A stretch of 64,000 nucleotides of DNA from NCBI GenBank assembly GCA_009667805.1, contig CM019064.1, forward strand, positions 382,058,549 through 382,122,548, read 5' to 3'. A program made the translations under genes and the position numbers. Below, piece after piece: positions 11,455 to 22,400 of this stretch (positions within the stretch are counted from its first letter, which is position 1; each line of letters starts with the position of its first letter). The DNA is from Leptobrachium leishanense. Its lineage: Eukaryota > Chordata > Amphibia > Anura > Megophryidae. The notes under the pieces are model-generated. The model was not told the DNA's origin and made no database searches. It saw only the letters and a list, made by a program, of their open reading frames with translations.

Positions 11455-12130
11455 AGTACATATAACAGTCGAATAGTTTCAATCAATGGTACTGCTGTTT
11501 GAAGTGGAATTACAGTTACTTTATTCAAACAATAATGCCCCTGTTGCTTGCATAGAGGTTACCGCTTTAAATAATGGTAGTACCATTGTTGGAAGTGAAG
11601 TTCACTGCTGTTGATTCAAACATGGTGCCATCATTGTTTAATACATGGAAAATATTTCTATTCAACTAGAGTTATACCAAAATCTAACCCTAACTCGCAC
11701 TCTAACCCTAACTCTAGTCTTAACCCTATTTTCACTTTTTTAAAAGTTAAACTACAGTGATATCATAGTTCATGGTTATGGTTACAAAACTTTCAGTGTA
11801 CTGAAACTGTAGCAAACGTCTACTGAAATAATGGTCAAACTATTGTTTGAAAACAATTATGGCAAATTTAGCTTCAAACTGTGATAATACTCAGGGATCA
11901 AGTCCTAAAAAAATAAGTGTGGGAAGTTAAGCAAGATTCCTGTACCCCCATTAGCAAGTATCAACTCGAACGTAACACAAACTTACTCTCAGATGTGATA
12001 TATTTACATATATAAGCGGATTGAAGTGAACATTCATGACAAGCTCAACCAACTCTAACTGTAACCATAAACCTATTAACTGTGGCAAACATCTAGTAAA
12101 AAAATGGTAAAACCAATGTTTGAATAACAT
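11455..12130. repeat. Degenerate low-copy repeat with CCATTGTTTGAA-like motifs and CTAACCCTAA blocks
   Basis: Variants of 'ccattgtttgaa' and its inverse recur through 11490-11870 and near 12110. A block of 'aaccctaactc' repeats lies at 11690-11730. It has no coding signal. It appears continuous with the telomere-like stretch that follows. Confidence 0.5.
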
Positions 12131-12185
12131 ACAATGAATATTGTTTCAAACAATGATACTACTGCTACTTTCATCTATTTTTGAC

Positions 12186-12420
12186 TATTTTACGCATTTG
12201 ATAGTTAACCTTAACTCTAACTGTACCCATAACTCTAACCATAACCCCAACTCCAAACCTTACCTAACTCCAATTCTAACCTCTGACCCTAGCCTTATTT
12301 CCATCATCAACCCTAAATCTAACACTATTCCTAAATCTAAGCATAGCCCTAAACGTAAGTCTAACCCTAGACTGAATTCTAACCCTATCCCTAACCCTCA
12401 CTCTATCCTTAAAAGGAACA
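12186..12420. repeat. Degenerate interstitial telomere-like repeat
   Basis: About 230 bp of hexamer-like units related to CCCTAA: 'aactctaactgtacccataactctaaccataacccc', then later 'ctaaccctagac' and 'ctaaccctatccctaaccct'. The vertebrate telomere unit on the C strand is CCCTAA. Most units here carry one or two changes (CTCTAA, CCCAAC, CCATAA), so this is an old interstitial tract. The open frame across it (repeated N-P-N-S residues) follows from the repeat. Confidence 0.7.
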
Positions 12421-12534
12421 CTCAAATTAAAAATACCCTCCTTTTTCCTTGAAATAAGCAGAATCTGCCCAATTATTATTATTATTTTTTAATTTAAGGA
12501 GTAAATACTCACCTTTTGTCCCTCAGTGCAGGGT

Positions 12535-12875
12535 GGCAAATTCTGCCAGCTCACTGGTTTCAAGGCCAGTCCTTCAAGACGTCGCTGAAAACCCATTACT
12601 TTAGAGAAGCCTATCGGCTCACTCCCTAATCCCCCTTTGTTCATTTCTTGCTCCTTCTTCCCACACTGCCCACATGCACCCCGTTACTTCTTGTACTCTA
12701 TTCACCCTCACCTAGCGTGTCACCCCTCTCCTCTTAGATTGTAAGCTCTCAAGCAGGGTCTTCTCTCCTACTCTTTGGTGTGTGTGATGTGTATGTAAAT
12801 TTATTATTCTGTCTCTCCCTTTTGTACAACGCTACAGAGCTTGTTGGCACTTTATAAATGCTTGTAACTGTAACT
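12535..12875 (+). mobile_element. L2-related LINE 3' end
   Basis: 'ccagtccttcaagacgtcgctgaaaac', 'ttagagaagcctatcggctc' and 'ctctcctcttagattgtaag' are the C-terminus and 3' UTR of an L2-family LINE; the protein end would read SFKTSLKTHYFREAYRL-like. The tail 'ttgtacaacgctacagagct' with 'ttggcactttataaatgctt' differs from the 19.45-kb subfamily and resembles the fragment at 55.7 kb, read in reverse. Confidence 0.8.
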
Positions 12876-12879
12876 GGCT

Positions 12880-13380
12880 TCCGAAATCCATTAACCCCTG
12901 CAGCTATTCCATGTACTTTTGTGTAAGCAAGTTCTGTAGTGTCTGGCCAGAACAAAGAACCAGAGATGCGCGTGCATGCACAGAACCGTTCATCATCTGC
13001 ATTTGTCAGATGCTCATTATTGTGGCTATCTGTGAGAGAGTGACTCAGCACGCAGAGTGTGCTGAGGTCAGCCAAGGCCATCTTTTACACAGGGCAAAAG
13101 GGGCAGCTGCCTCAGGCCCAATCATTGTTGTGGGGCCCAATGCAGCTGTCTCTTGAGCCTGCAAAAGCAATGGCCCGCTCTGGGGCTCGGCACCTGTCTG
13201 GTACCGATCGTGGACTTCTCCCACGGGGTGCTGACATCGTGGATGCCAGCACTACCTGCAGGACTTAACCCTATCCACTGACATCATCACGCATCAAAAA
13301 TCGGACCACCCTGGCCAGGTAGAAAAATCCCTATGGAGGAGATACAGTGGTCATTTGGACCCCCGAATTTCAAGAACCAT
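12880..13380. other. No gene recognised
   Basis: Contains a stretch 'gggcagctgcctcaggcccaatc' and 'gtggggcccaatgcagctgtc' (13098-13150) whose composition resembles hAT interiors elsewhere in the window. No termini or target duplication could be identified. The open frames here have no recognisable domain. Confidence 0.4.
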
Positions 13381-13383
13381 AAT

Positions 13384-13458
13384 ATATTTATTTATTTATA
13401 AAGTATTTTACAGGAGAGATACAATGAGATTTCTCTCGTTTTCAAGTATATCCTGGGT
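13384..13458 (-). mobile_element. LINE 3'-tail fragment
   Basis: Same tail family as at 6589: (TTTA)n, 'aagtattttacaggagagat' and 'gagatttctctcgttttcaa'. Only about 75 bp is retained. Confidence 0.82.
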
Positions 13459-13939
13459 ATAACAGCTAGAGGGTAACGTGAGGCATTGTTGGAAAGGCCA
13501 GAGCCTCATAGTTTATTTAAAAGAAAACATTAAACATAAAATCTTTTTTTATTCTAGTGCAGCACTACTGTTCACTTTTCAATAATAAACTAACTTACCA
13601 TCTCATTTACCAAGTTGCAAGCAAGTGTGGAGGAAATGGCATAATGCGTTAGTACGCATTGCTCCATCTAGTAAGTATACAGAAGGAATGCACTGACAGG
13701 CATGAATACCATGTCAGTGCAAGGAACCAGGGCTCAGGCGTCTCATTTTAAACTTGGCAGGCAACATGTCATCACTGTGCGCCCCACCCACGTCAGTGAC
13801 CCGTGGCCGCGATCAGCTTCTATTTCATTTGGCGGCCGGCCAGCGAGCAGCGAGGAAGGCGCTGTCGGCCGCTGGGACCCAGACACTGCTTAGTGGAACG
13901 TGCCACCTAAATAAGAAGGGGGTGGATGCGTACAATGTT
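13459..13939. other. No gene recognised
   Basis: Moderately GC-rich at 13780-13900. Open frames across 13702-13954 have no recognisable domain. Nothing else identified. Confidence 0.4.
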
Positions 13940-15361
13940 TTTAGGTGGAAGTAGCAAGTTTTGGTTAGCGACTGAATGTGAGGAGTCTAACTGGACATCG
14001 AGGCAATGAGCCTGTGAGGTAGAAGTAATGGTGGCACCATGCACCTGAAGTAAAATGGCTGCAGGAATGTTAGCTTTAGAAGGAAGGATGATGAGAAGTT
14101 CAGTTTTGGAGAGGTGATATTGGAATGCGTAGGAAAAGATGAGGTTGCCAAGAGAAGGAGTGTAGATTAAGAAGAATAGGGGACCCAGAACAAAGCCTTG
14201 AGGTACTCCAATTGGGAGGGGAACAGGGGTGAAGAGGCACTAGCGAGAGAGACACTAATGTAACGAAGAGGTAAATAGGAAGAGAACCATGAAAGAGGGG
14301 TGTCACTGAGGCCAAGTTTACACAGCGTGAGGAGCAGAAGAAGGTGGGTGACAGTGTCAAAGGCAGCAGAAAGATCAAGATGAATAAGCAGTGGGAAATG
14401 AGGTTTGGTTTTATCAGCAACTAAATCATTAGTCACCTTGGTCAGAGCAGTCTCAGTAGAGTGCTGGGAGCGAAAGCTGGACTGGTGTGGGTCAAGTAGG
14501 GAGTTTGCAGCAAGAAAACCGGTGAGCTGGTTATAGACCAGGCACACTAAGATTTTGGAAGCAAAGGGAAGTAAAGAGATGGGAAAGTAATTTGAATGGG
14601 TGGTAGGATCAAGAGATGGCTTCCTCAGAATGGGGGTAATCAGAGCACGTTTGAATTCAGAGGGGAAGACTCCAGAGGAGAGATTGAAAATAGGAGTCCA
14701 AGGAAGGACAATAATGGGTAAGACAGACAGAATAAGGTACGAGGGGATGGCATTGAACAGACAGATGGATGGGCAGGAGGACATGAGAAGTGCCGATATG
14801 TCCTCCTCTGAGACAGGGGAAAAGTAAGACATGGTGGAAGAGGAGGCAGGGAGTGAAGGAGTGAGTGAGGTTGAATTTTTAGTGGAGGAGGGTAGTGAAG
14901 AGATTTCTAGTCTAAATATGTCAATCTTATCGGTGAAGTATCAGCAAAGCTGACAACACAGAGGTCCATGGAAAGTTGAGTGGAAGTGGGGCGCATTAAC
15001 AGATTGAAAGTATGAAACAGATGTCTGGAATCATGGCAAAAGGTGGAGGAGATGAGGGATGAGAAATAAATTTGTTTAGTGAGGGATAAAGCGGCTCGCT
15101 GTAGGAATGGAGCATGAATTTGTAATATAAGAGTCAGCCAAAGTGCGAGACTTCCTCCAGCCACATTCAGCTGCCCTGGAACACGCTGCAGAAAGCGTGT
15201 GTATTTATTGTGCCATGGCTGGCGTTTAGGCCAGTGTGTTGGGTAGAGAGAGGTAGGAGCAAGCTTCTCAACTGATGTGGAGAGGGCAGTATTGTAGAGA
15301 TCAGTGGCTGTGTTACTGCAGTTGGAAGTTGACAGTGGAAGGAGAAGAGGATTGTCATGTT
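13940..15361 (-). mobile_element. L2-type LINE, internal part (older subfamily)
   Basis: The minus strand shows, in order, the linker after the endonuclease (15365 to 14907: ATDLYNTAL, PKRQPWHNKY), the reverse transcriptase (14832 to 14167), and the segment after the catalytic centre ([14 protein letters not shown] near 14100). It is more diverged from the 19.45-kb copy than the other L2 pieces. The RT catalytic box region appears deleted: the sequence passes from the GVPQ-like segment almost directly to the SKTELL segment. The 5' side ends beside a possible solo LTR. Confidence 0.85.
14167..14832 (-). pseudogene. L2 reverse transcriptase fragment (221 aa)
   Basis: An open frame with recognisable RT blocks: TPILRKPSLDPTTHSNYFPI (usual form NYRPIS), then [13 protein letters not shown], and [16 protein letters not shown], where DLSAAFD is the palm block holding the first catalytic aspartate. 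The frame ends before the YADD box, which is not present downstream. The N-terminal residues EEDISALL correspond to the segment that precedes RT in L2 elements. It encodes no active enzyme: endonuclease, second catalytic box and C-terminus are missing. In the family, RT copies the element's RNA at a nicked chromosomal target. Confidence 0.85.
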
Positions 15362-15371
15362 TCACATGACT

Positions 15372-15662
15372 TGTGATATGCCTTTAAGAATTGCACATGT
15401 CTTATCTACCCCTGGGTTTCTCTCCCTTCTTCATGGCGCAGGGATTTCCTGTTCAGATAGCTCCACCCTTGTTCCCTTCCCAGTAATCCTTTGCAAGCCT
15501 TATGAACTCAGATTCATTATGATTTTTTGACCTATCGGATGTATATTGCTGTGGATTTTCTACAGTTTTGGAATAAAACTTCAACAGATCTTCAAGGTGT
15601 CATCTCGATTGAGTCACTGTCTGTAATTCATCTAGACTGGGAGCTATAGCCATCTCATCACA
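15372..15662 (+). mobile_element. Possible solo LTR
   Basis: A 291-bp block begins TGTGATATGCCTTTAAGAA and ends CATCTCATCACA, giving TGTGAT/ATCACA inverted ends as in many LTRs. It includes 'ggaataaaact' (15570-15580), a plausible polyadenylation signal placed as in an LTR. It lies at the edge of an L2 fragment. The flanking five bases do not match (TGACT against ACAGT), and no primer-binding site follows, so this is tentative. Confidence 0.45.
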
Positions 15663-15879
15663 ACAGTAAGTTAAGAGATCACATTCTCAGTGCTTTGGTG
15701 GAGAAACAGAACAAGGATGGATAGCAATGGAGAATAGCTTTGGATTCAGGGCACCCAGGTGCCTTCAAGGTTGATGGGGAGTGGGAGTAGAAGCAAGATG
15801 CTGGGATGGGGGTGGAGCTAACTGCCGGCGAGGTCGGTCACATTCTAAAGAGTTCCTCTGCTACAGCTGTTTATTAGGC

Positions 15880-17752
15880 CTATTTTGGAGACCCCTCGTC
15901 AGCTATCAGACTTCCAGACAGTGACAGGTGGTCCCTGTGGCCCTCTGACTCAGTCCGGGGCCTCACTGCGTCACTCTGAGTGTGGATCTTGGTGCGCGGT
16001 GACTTTGGGTCTACCTTGGCTGTCAGCTTGCAGTGGCCATCTTGGGCTTATACCTCCTCGCTCCAGCCTTGCTGCGAGATGCTCTCCTGGTGGGTCCCCT
16101 CTGCCCTGCATTCGTAGATGGAGAAAAAGACGGGAAAAAGTGCTGGCCAGGTGGAGGGTTCGTGCCAGAGAGACATCCGGGTGTTGATGAGTGGTGGCCT
16201 TGGACATCAGCGTGATGCCTCCCAGCCTGGGTCCCTGACTCCTCCCCATTCCTCTGATGAGAAGGGGGTGCGCTGGCTTTAAAGCTGTGTGGCTGCAGCG
16301 CATGCCCGGACCCCCGCTGCCTCTTCGGCCCAGGTACTGGGATCACCTGGCTCTGGACAGACTCCTGTGCACTGTTCTCCAGCTGTGGAGGTGCACCCTG
16401 TTGAGTGGCTCAATTTGCCCAGGAGGATCTAACTGCTGACGCCAGGCCTGCTACAAAGGGGGATATCAACCGTCTGCTCGCAGAGCTGCGGGAGTTACGG
16501 GAGCTTTGGGTGGCGGACCTCCATGTTATCCGGGAGGATGTGACTGCTCTGACGGCCTGGGTGGATGCTGTGCAAACACAGCTGGATGGAGCGGCAGTAG
16601 TGTGGACCTGTCAGGCTGCACAGGCCGCAGCACTGCAGGACCAGGTAAGTCAGTTCACTGTGGCAGTGTAATTGCTGGAGGTGCGCCACCGCAGACTGGT
16701 GGCTTCTGCTGACCTTCTGGATTTCCTGAATCGCATGGTCTGTCACCTTCTGGTTCTCCTGGATTCCTACTCTCAGATGATCGTGTCAGCTGTTCGTCTG
16801 TGGAAGGCTGCCGTGGCACCATCAAAGGCATCGAGAGATGTGCTTGCAGTGGTGCGGGACCTTTCACTTAAAGGGAAGCTGATGTCTCTGCCGGCTGCTC
16901 GTGTGACTTTCGTTTTTGAAAATAAGTCCATGTCTTTTTTTCATGACATAAATTTGCCAACAACTGCTGGGCCCACGTCCACCGCCCTGGGCTGAGAGGG
17001 CTGCCCCTCCCTCCTTCCTTCCTTCCAAAACCTCTGTTTTTCTGACTATTTTTATTTGTGATTCTTTGTAGTTGTCCTTGGTTTTCTATCCATTTTTATT
17101 TTCCGGATGGGACTTTTTGTTTTATACAGACTTTGCTGTTTAACCCTAAGTCATGACTTTATAGGACTGCTGGGATGTCAGGATGTCTGTACCACCCCTC
17201 TTTTTTATTTATTTTTATTTTATTTAAACTATTTTTACGGGCGGGACACTGGGTGGTTCTGTGCGAACCGCTGAGATGGCCACCATGGCTTTCGCTGTCT
17301 CTCGTGGCCCCAGGACTCCCAACCCTGTGGCCTCTTCCATGGCCCCCGGCCATTCCTTGGATTCCCGGGGCAATCCAGTAATGTCACGTTAAGCGGGCAG
17401 TCCCCTCTTCCTTTCTCTCTTTTTTTTAATTCAATTTTTTATATTTTATTCTTTTTCTCCCCAGCCTTATGTTCTGTACCCCTCCGGCTGTCCCACGAGA
17501 CTCTAGCCATCCCCCTTATTTGGTCCGCCCGAGCTCCTTTATCTTACTCTGATTGTTTCCCCCACCCCTTCTTCTTTTTACCCCGCCCTTTTTGTTATTT
17601 TTCTTCTAGTTGGATATATTTGTGGTATATATATTGTTGTTTTATCTGTTGACTTCTTATGAGATACCTTACTGCAGAGTTTGTTTTTGGCCCTGCACGG
17701 CTGTCGTCTTATACTGTATGTTTTATTGCTGACGCTTCTTCAAAATAAAAAA
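15880..17752 (+). mobile_element. Tx1/L1-like LINE remnant with ORF1 only
   Basis: A GC-rich leader is followed by an ORF1-like coding region (16405-16995), a long T-rich 3' part with PolII-like TTTTATT runs, and a terminus 'cgcttcttcaaaataaaaaaat' at about 17730-17752 that looks like a LINE 3' end. No endonuclease or RT segment lies between ORF1 and the tail. It is either an internal deletion or a non-autonomous derivative. The next element (L2, minus) abuts its tail. Confidence 0.6.
16405..16995 (+). pseudogene. Tx1/L1-like ORF1 protein remnant
   Basis: The first frame (16405-16671, 88 aa) contains ATKGDINRLLAELRELRELW and then VIREDVTALTAWVDAVQTQL, a heptad-rich coiled coil typical of ORF1 proteins of the L1/Tx1 group. 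A stop follows at 16669. The reading continues in the neighbouring phase (16672-16995) with LLEVRHRRL, where the family usually has an LEDRSRRNN-like segment, and with LKGKLMSLPAARVTFVFENK then MSFFHDI, similar to the ORF1 C-terminal domain. ORF1 proteins bind the element RNA as trimers. One in-frame stop and several substitutions mark it as dead. Confidence 0.65.
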
Positions 17753-17754
17753 AT

Positions 17755-19450
17755 ATTATTATTATTATTATTCTTTATTTATATATCCGCAGCTCTGAAC
17801 AATGGGCACAATGTAGACAGCGTTTACAATACACTGAACAACATTTTATAAACCAGTACAGGTGTAACCGAGGGTCCTATTCCCTTGGGAATTTACAATC
17901 TAGATGGGTTGGGGTGGAAAGAAAAGGAGAGGACTGCAAGGTGAGAGTGATGGACTGGTTGGGGCAGTGAGGTGTATCAGTGAGTTGGGTGGTAGGCTTC
18001 CCTGTCTTAAGGAAGCGTTTGAAGGAAGGGAAACTAGGGGAAGGTCTGACAGTACGAGGGAGAGCGTTCCAGAGGATTGGGGCTATGCAGGAGAAATCCT
18101 GCAGTTTATCGTGGGAAGAGGTGATGCGGGGAGAAGGTAGGCGCAGGTCACTGTTTGATCTTAGGGAGCTGGCTGGGGTGTATTTGGTGATTAGTGAGGT
18201 AGTGGGAAGCTGAGTTATTGAAAGCTTTGTAGGTCAGGGTAAGGATTTTGAATTTAATTCAGCAGTGGATGTGAAGCCAGTGAAGGGACTCGCAGAGAGG
18301 AGTGGCAGAGACAGAGTGGCGGGTGAGGTGTATGAGCCTGGCAGAGGCATTCAGAATGGATTGTAGTGGGGCAAAGTGGGAGAGAGGGAGGCCAGGTAGA
18401 AGATTATTATAATAGTCAAGTCAGAGATTACAAGGACGTGGATGAGTTGCTTTGTGGTGTCAGCGGTAAGAAATGGCCAAATTCTGGAAATATTATGTAA
18501 TTGGTAGCGGCAGGTGGAGGAAAGAGACTGGATGTGGCGGATGAAGGAAAGAGCAGAGTCAAGTGTAACTCTGAGACTGTGAACCTGGCTTGATGGGCAG
18601 ATAGTGATCCCATTGACCATGATAGAGAAATCAGGAGGTGGGGATGCATTAGAGGGAGGAATTAGTAGGAGCTCAGTTTTGGACATATTAATCTTTAGGT
18701 GGTGAGAGGCCATCCAGGAGGAGATACCAGATAAACAGTCACTGACTTTGTAAAGGACAAGAGGAGTGAGATCAGGGGTGGAGAGGTAGATCTGAGTATC
18801 ATCAGCATAGAGGTGGTAAAACCAAAGCTGTTAATGATTTTGCTGAGGGAGGAGGTGTAGATAGAGAAGAGCAGAGGACCTAGGACAGAGCCTTGAGGTA
18901 CACCAACTAATAAAGGCATTGAAGAGGAGGAGTTACCAGCAAATGACACAGAGAAAGACCTGCTATACAGATAAGAGTCAATCCAAGAGAGTGCAGTGGC
19001 ACAGAGACTGAAAGAGCTGAGAGTTTGTAGAAGGAGCGGGTGATCGACAGTGTCAAAAGCAGCTGAGAGGTCAAGCAGGATGAGAGTAGAAAAATGGCTG
19101 TGATTTTTAGCAGTTAGGCGGTCATTGTTGTCTTTGATGAGGGCAGTTTCCATTGAGTGTAGGGGACAGAAGCCTAAATGCAGGGGGTCAAGTATGGAAT
19201 TAGAGGAGGGGAGGAGGGAGAGGCGGTTGAAAAAAGTTTTTTCCAAAAGCTTAGAGGTAAACGGAATCAGGGATACAAGATGGTAGTTGGATGGAGAGTT
19301 GGGATCGAGGGAGGGTTTCTTTAGTATAGGGGTAACTTGCACATGTTTGAAGGCGGATGAGAAGGAAATGGAGAGAGAATGGTTGAAGATGTGTGTGAGA
19401 GCAGGGGTGAGGGTGGAGGAGAGTGGAGGTATTAGATATGAGGGAATGGC
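17755..19450 (-). mobile_element. L2-type LINE, 3' half
   Basis: Minus-strand copy of the same subfamily as 19.45-23.09 kb, with the 3' end at 17755 ((ATT)n, 'ctttatttatatatccgcag') and a 5' truncation at about 19450. It contains the RT from [14 protein letters not shown] to the C-terminus, broken by frameshifts. It lies head to head with the plus-strand L2, forming a long inverted repeat with that copy's RT half. Confidence 0.92.
18351..19342 (-). pseudogene. L2 reverse transcriptase, frameshifted
   Basis: Two overlapping frames, 19342-18695 and 18713-18351. The first carries [37 protein letters not shown] and [17 protein letters not shown], so the palm and the GVPQGS block are intact. The catalytic box is present in the DNA (it reads [12 protein letters not shown] in one phase near 18800-18825), but a frameshift just upstream takes it out of the main frame. 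The second frame gives [20 protein letters not shown] and the following C-terminal part. No endonuclease is retained. Confidence 0.88.
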
Positions 19451-22400
19451 CCCACCATTTGTTTTGCTAATTTCCTAATTAGCATGTGAATTTCCTGCCC
19501 TATTGAGACGGCCCCGCAGCAGGTGTTACCTTTAATCTGCCTGACTGCAATCAGTCTGCTCTATATACCAGCAAGGACTGGCCATCTTAAGTGGAAGCTT
19601 GGAGTTGATTTCCTGGACTTGTGAGACTGGAGGAAGGAACTGCAAGGTTCTCATTTTACATCGGGTAAACACACGGCTATATTATGCTTTCTCTCACGCT
19701 TCTACTCGTCACTTCTACCGTTCTCCTTAAATGGAACTCCTGCCCCTCTACCACCGACCCCTCCACTATCTGCATCTCTCCCTCCCTCCTCTCGTCCCAC
19801 ATGATGGCCTCACATGAGTTCCTTTGTTTCCTCAGAACATGGTCTCACTCCAACTCCCGTGCTGCCAAACACTCCCACTCACACAAATCCCAGTCCCACC
19901 TTCTTTTTCTCTCACTCCTGCTGTTACTCTATGCAGGTGACATATCCCCTGACCCTGGCCCCACAACACATCCAATACTTCCCTCTCATCCTATCTCCAT
20001 CGTACATAAATCACCTCCCTGCAAACCCAACAACCTCCTTCCCATAAACCCTCAGCGCCTGTCCTCTTTCTCCTGCTCCCTCTGGAACGCTCGGTCTGTG
20101 TGCAACAAACTCACAGCCATCCATGACCTCTTCCTTTCAAACTCCTTCAACCTCCTAGCTTTAACTGAAACCTGGCTAACGCCCTCTGACATGGCCTCCG
20201 TTGCTGCTCTCTCACATGGCGATCTACACTTGAGCCATACCCCCAGACCGGGTGAGAGAAATGGTGGCGGGGTCGGAATCCTGCTCTCTCCCACCTGCAC
20301 CTACCAGCATCTCCTTCCACCCCCATCCCTCTCCTTCTCCTCCTTAGAAACACACTGCATCCGCCTGTTCTCTCCCCTGGCTCTCAGGGTGGCAGTCATC
20401 TACTGCCCACCGGGACCAACCTCCCAGTTCTTTGACCACTTTGCTACCTGGCTTTCTCACTTCCTGTCTTCTAGTCTTCCATGCCTAGTTCTCGGGGACT
20501 TCAACATTCCCATTGATGATCCTTCTGCCCCTGCTGCCTCCAAACTTCTTTCACTCATGTCCTCCCTTGGACTCACGCATCCTCCTCCTCCCTACCCACC
20601 GCGATGGTCACGCTATTGACCTTGTCTTTTCCAACCTCTGCTCCATTTCTGAGTTCACCTGTCGCCCTTTCCCCATCTCTGACCACCACCTTCTCTCTTT
20701 CAACCTATCTGGACTTCCTAAACACCCTGCTCCCCCACACCGCACACACACTCGCAGAAATCTACATGCCGTGGATCCCCATCAATTCTCCAATCTACTT
20801 CACCACCTCCCTCACACCTCATCCTTCACCTGCCCTGATGCTGCCGCTGACCACTATAACACCACACTTATCTCGGCTTTAGACACGATTGCTCCTGTTC
20901 GACTCTGTAAGGCCCCACGCCGCCAGCTTCAGCCCTGGCACACCCTCCAGACAAACTATCTGCAAAGATGCTCCTGCACTGCAGAGCGTGCCTGGAGGAA
21001 ATCCCGCTCTGAAGCTGATTTTGTTCACTACAAGTTTATTCTCCGGTCATACACCTCTGTCCTCCACTTGGCCAAACAATCCTTCTTCTCATCTCTTATA
21101 TCTATGCTGTCCTCCCACCCTAAACGGCTCTGGTCCACCATCAACACCCTCCTCTACCCACCTGCACCTCCCCCCTCAGCTGCCTTCAGCGCTCAAGACC
21201 TGGCAGATTTCTTCCTCAGTAAAACTCTAACTATCAGAAGCAACATCCCAACACAAGATAGTTATCTGCCACCTTCACTCCCAGAAGCCCCCTCTGCCAC
21301 CCTCTGCCGCTTCCTCCCAGCCACTGATGAGGAAGTCAATTCCTTACTGTCCTCCTCACATCTCACCACATGCCCGCTCGACCCCATTCCCTCACATCTA
21401 ATTCCTCCCCTCTCCTCCTCCCTCACCCCTGCTCTCACACACATCTTCAACCTATCTCTCTCCACTGGCTCCTTCCCATCTGCCTTCAAACACGGCTAGT
21501 TACCCCTTTACTAAAGAAACCATCCCTCGATCCCAACTCTCCATCCAACTACCGTCCTGTATCCCTGCTTCCCTTCACATCTAAGCTCTTAGAAAAGCTA
21601 GTCTTCAACCGCCTCTCCCTCTTCCTGTCATCCAATTCCCTACTTGACCCCCTGCAGTCTGACTTCCGTCCCCTACACTCAACTGAAACTGCCCTCACCA
21701 AAGTCACCAACGACCTAACTGCTAAAAAACACGGCCACTATTCTATTCTCATCCTGCTTGACCTCTCAGCTGCTTTTGACACTGTTGACCACCCCCTCCT
21801 TCTACAGACCTTCAACTCTCTTGGTCTCGGTGACACTGCACTCGGTTGGGTTGACTCCTATTTATCCAACAGGTCCTTCTGTGTGTCCTTTGCTGGTAAC
21901 TCCTTCTCTTCATTGCCTCTATCTGTTGGTGTACCTCAAGTCTCTGTCCTTGGTCCTCTGTTCTTTTCCATCTACACCTCCTCCCTCAGCAAAATCATCA
22001 ACAGCTTTGGCTTTAATTACCATCTCTACGCTGCTGACACTCAGATCTACCGCTCTACCCCTGATATCTCTCCCCCTGTCCTTTCCAAAGTCAGTGACTG
22101 TTTATCTGGCATATGCTCCTGGATGGCCTCCCACCACCTAAAGATCAACTTGTCCAAGACGGAGCTCCTACTTATTCCTCCCTCTAATGCCTCCCCACCT
22201 CCTGACTTCTCTATCACAGTGGAGGGTATCACCATCTCCCCATCAAACCAAGTTCGCTGTCTTGGAGTTATACTTGACTCTGCTCTTTCCTTCATCCCCC
22301 ACATCCAGTCTCTTTCCTCCTCCTGCCGATACCAACTGTGTAATAGTTCCGGAATTCGGCCATTTCTTACCGCTGTCACCACAAAACAACTCATACACGC

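Noticed and set aside
12141..12452. 103-codon frame rich in N, S and P
   Set aside because: It follows the telomere-like hexamers and has no recognisable domain.
15357..15662. Longer LTR starting at TGTTTCACATG and ending CACAACA
   Set aside because: The alternative ends also lack a matching duplication; the TGTGAT/ATCACA ends are the better inverted pair, so the shorter version was kept as tentative.
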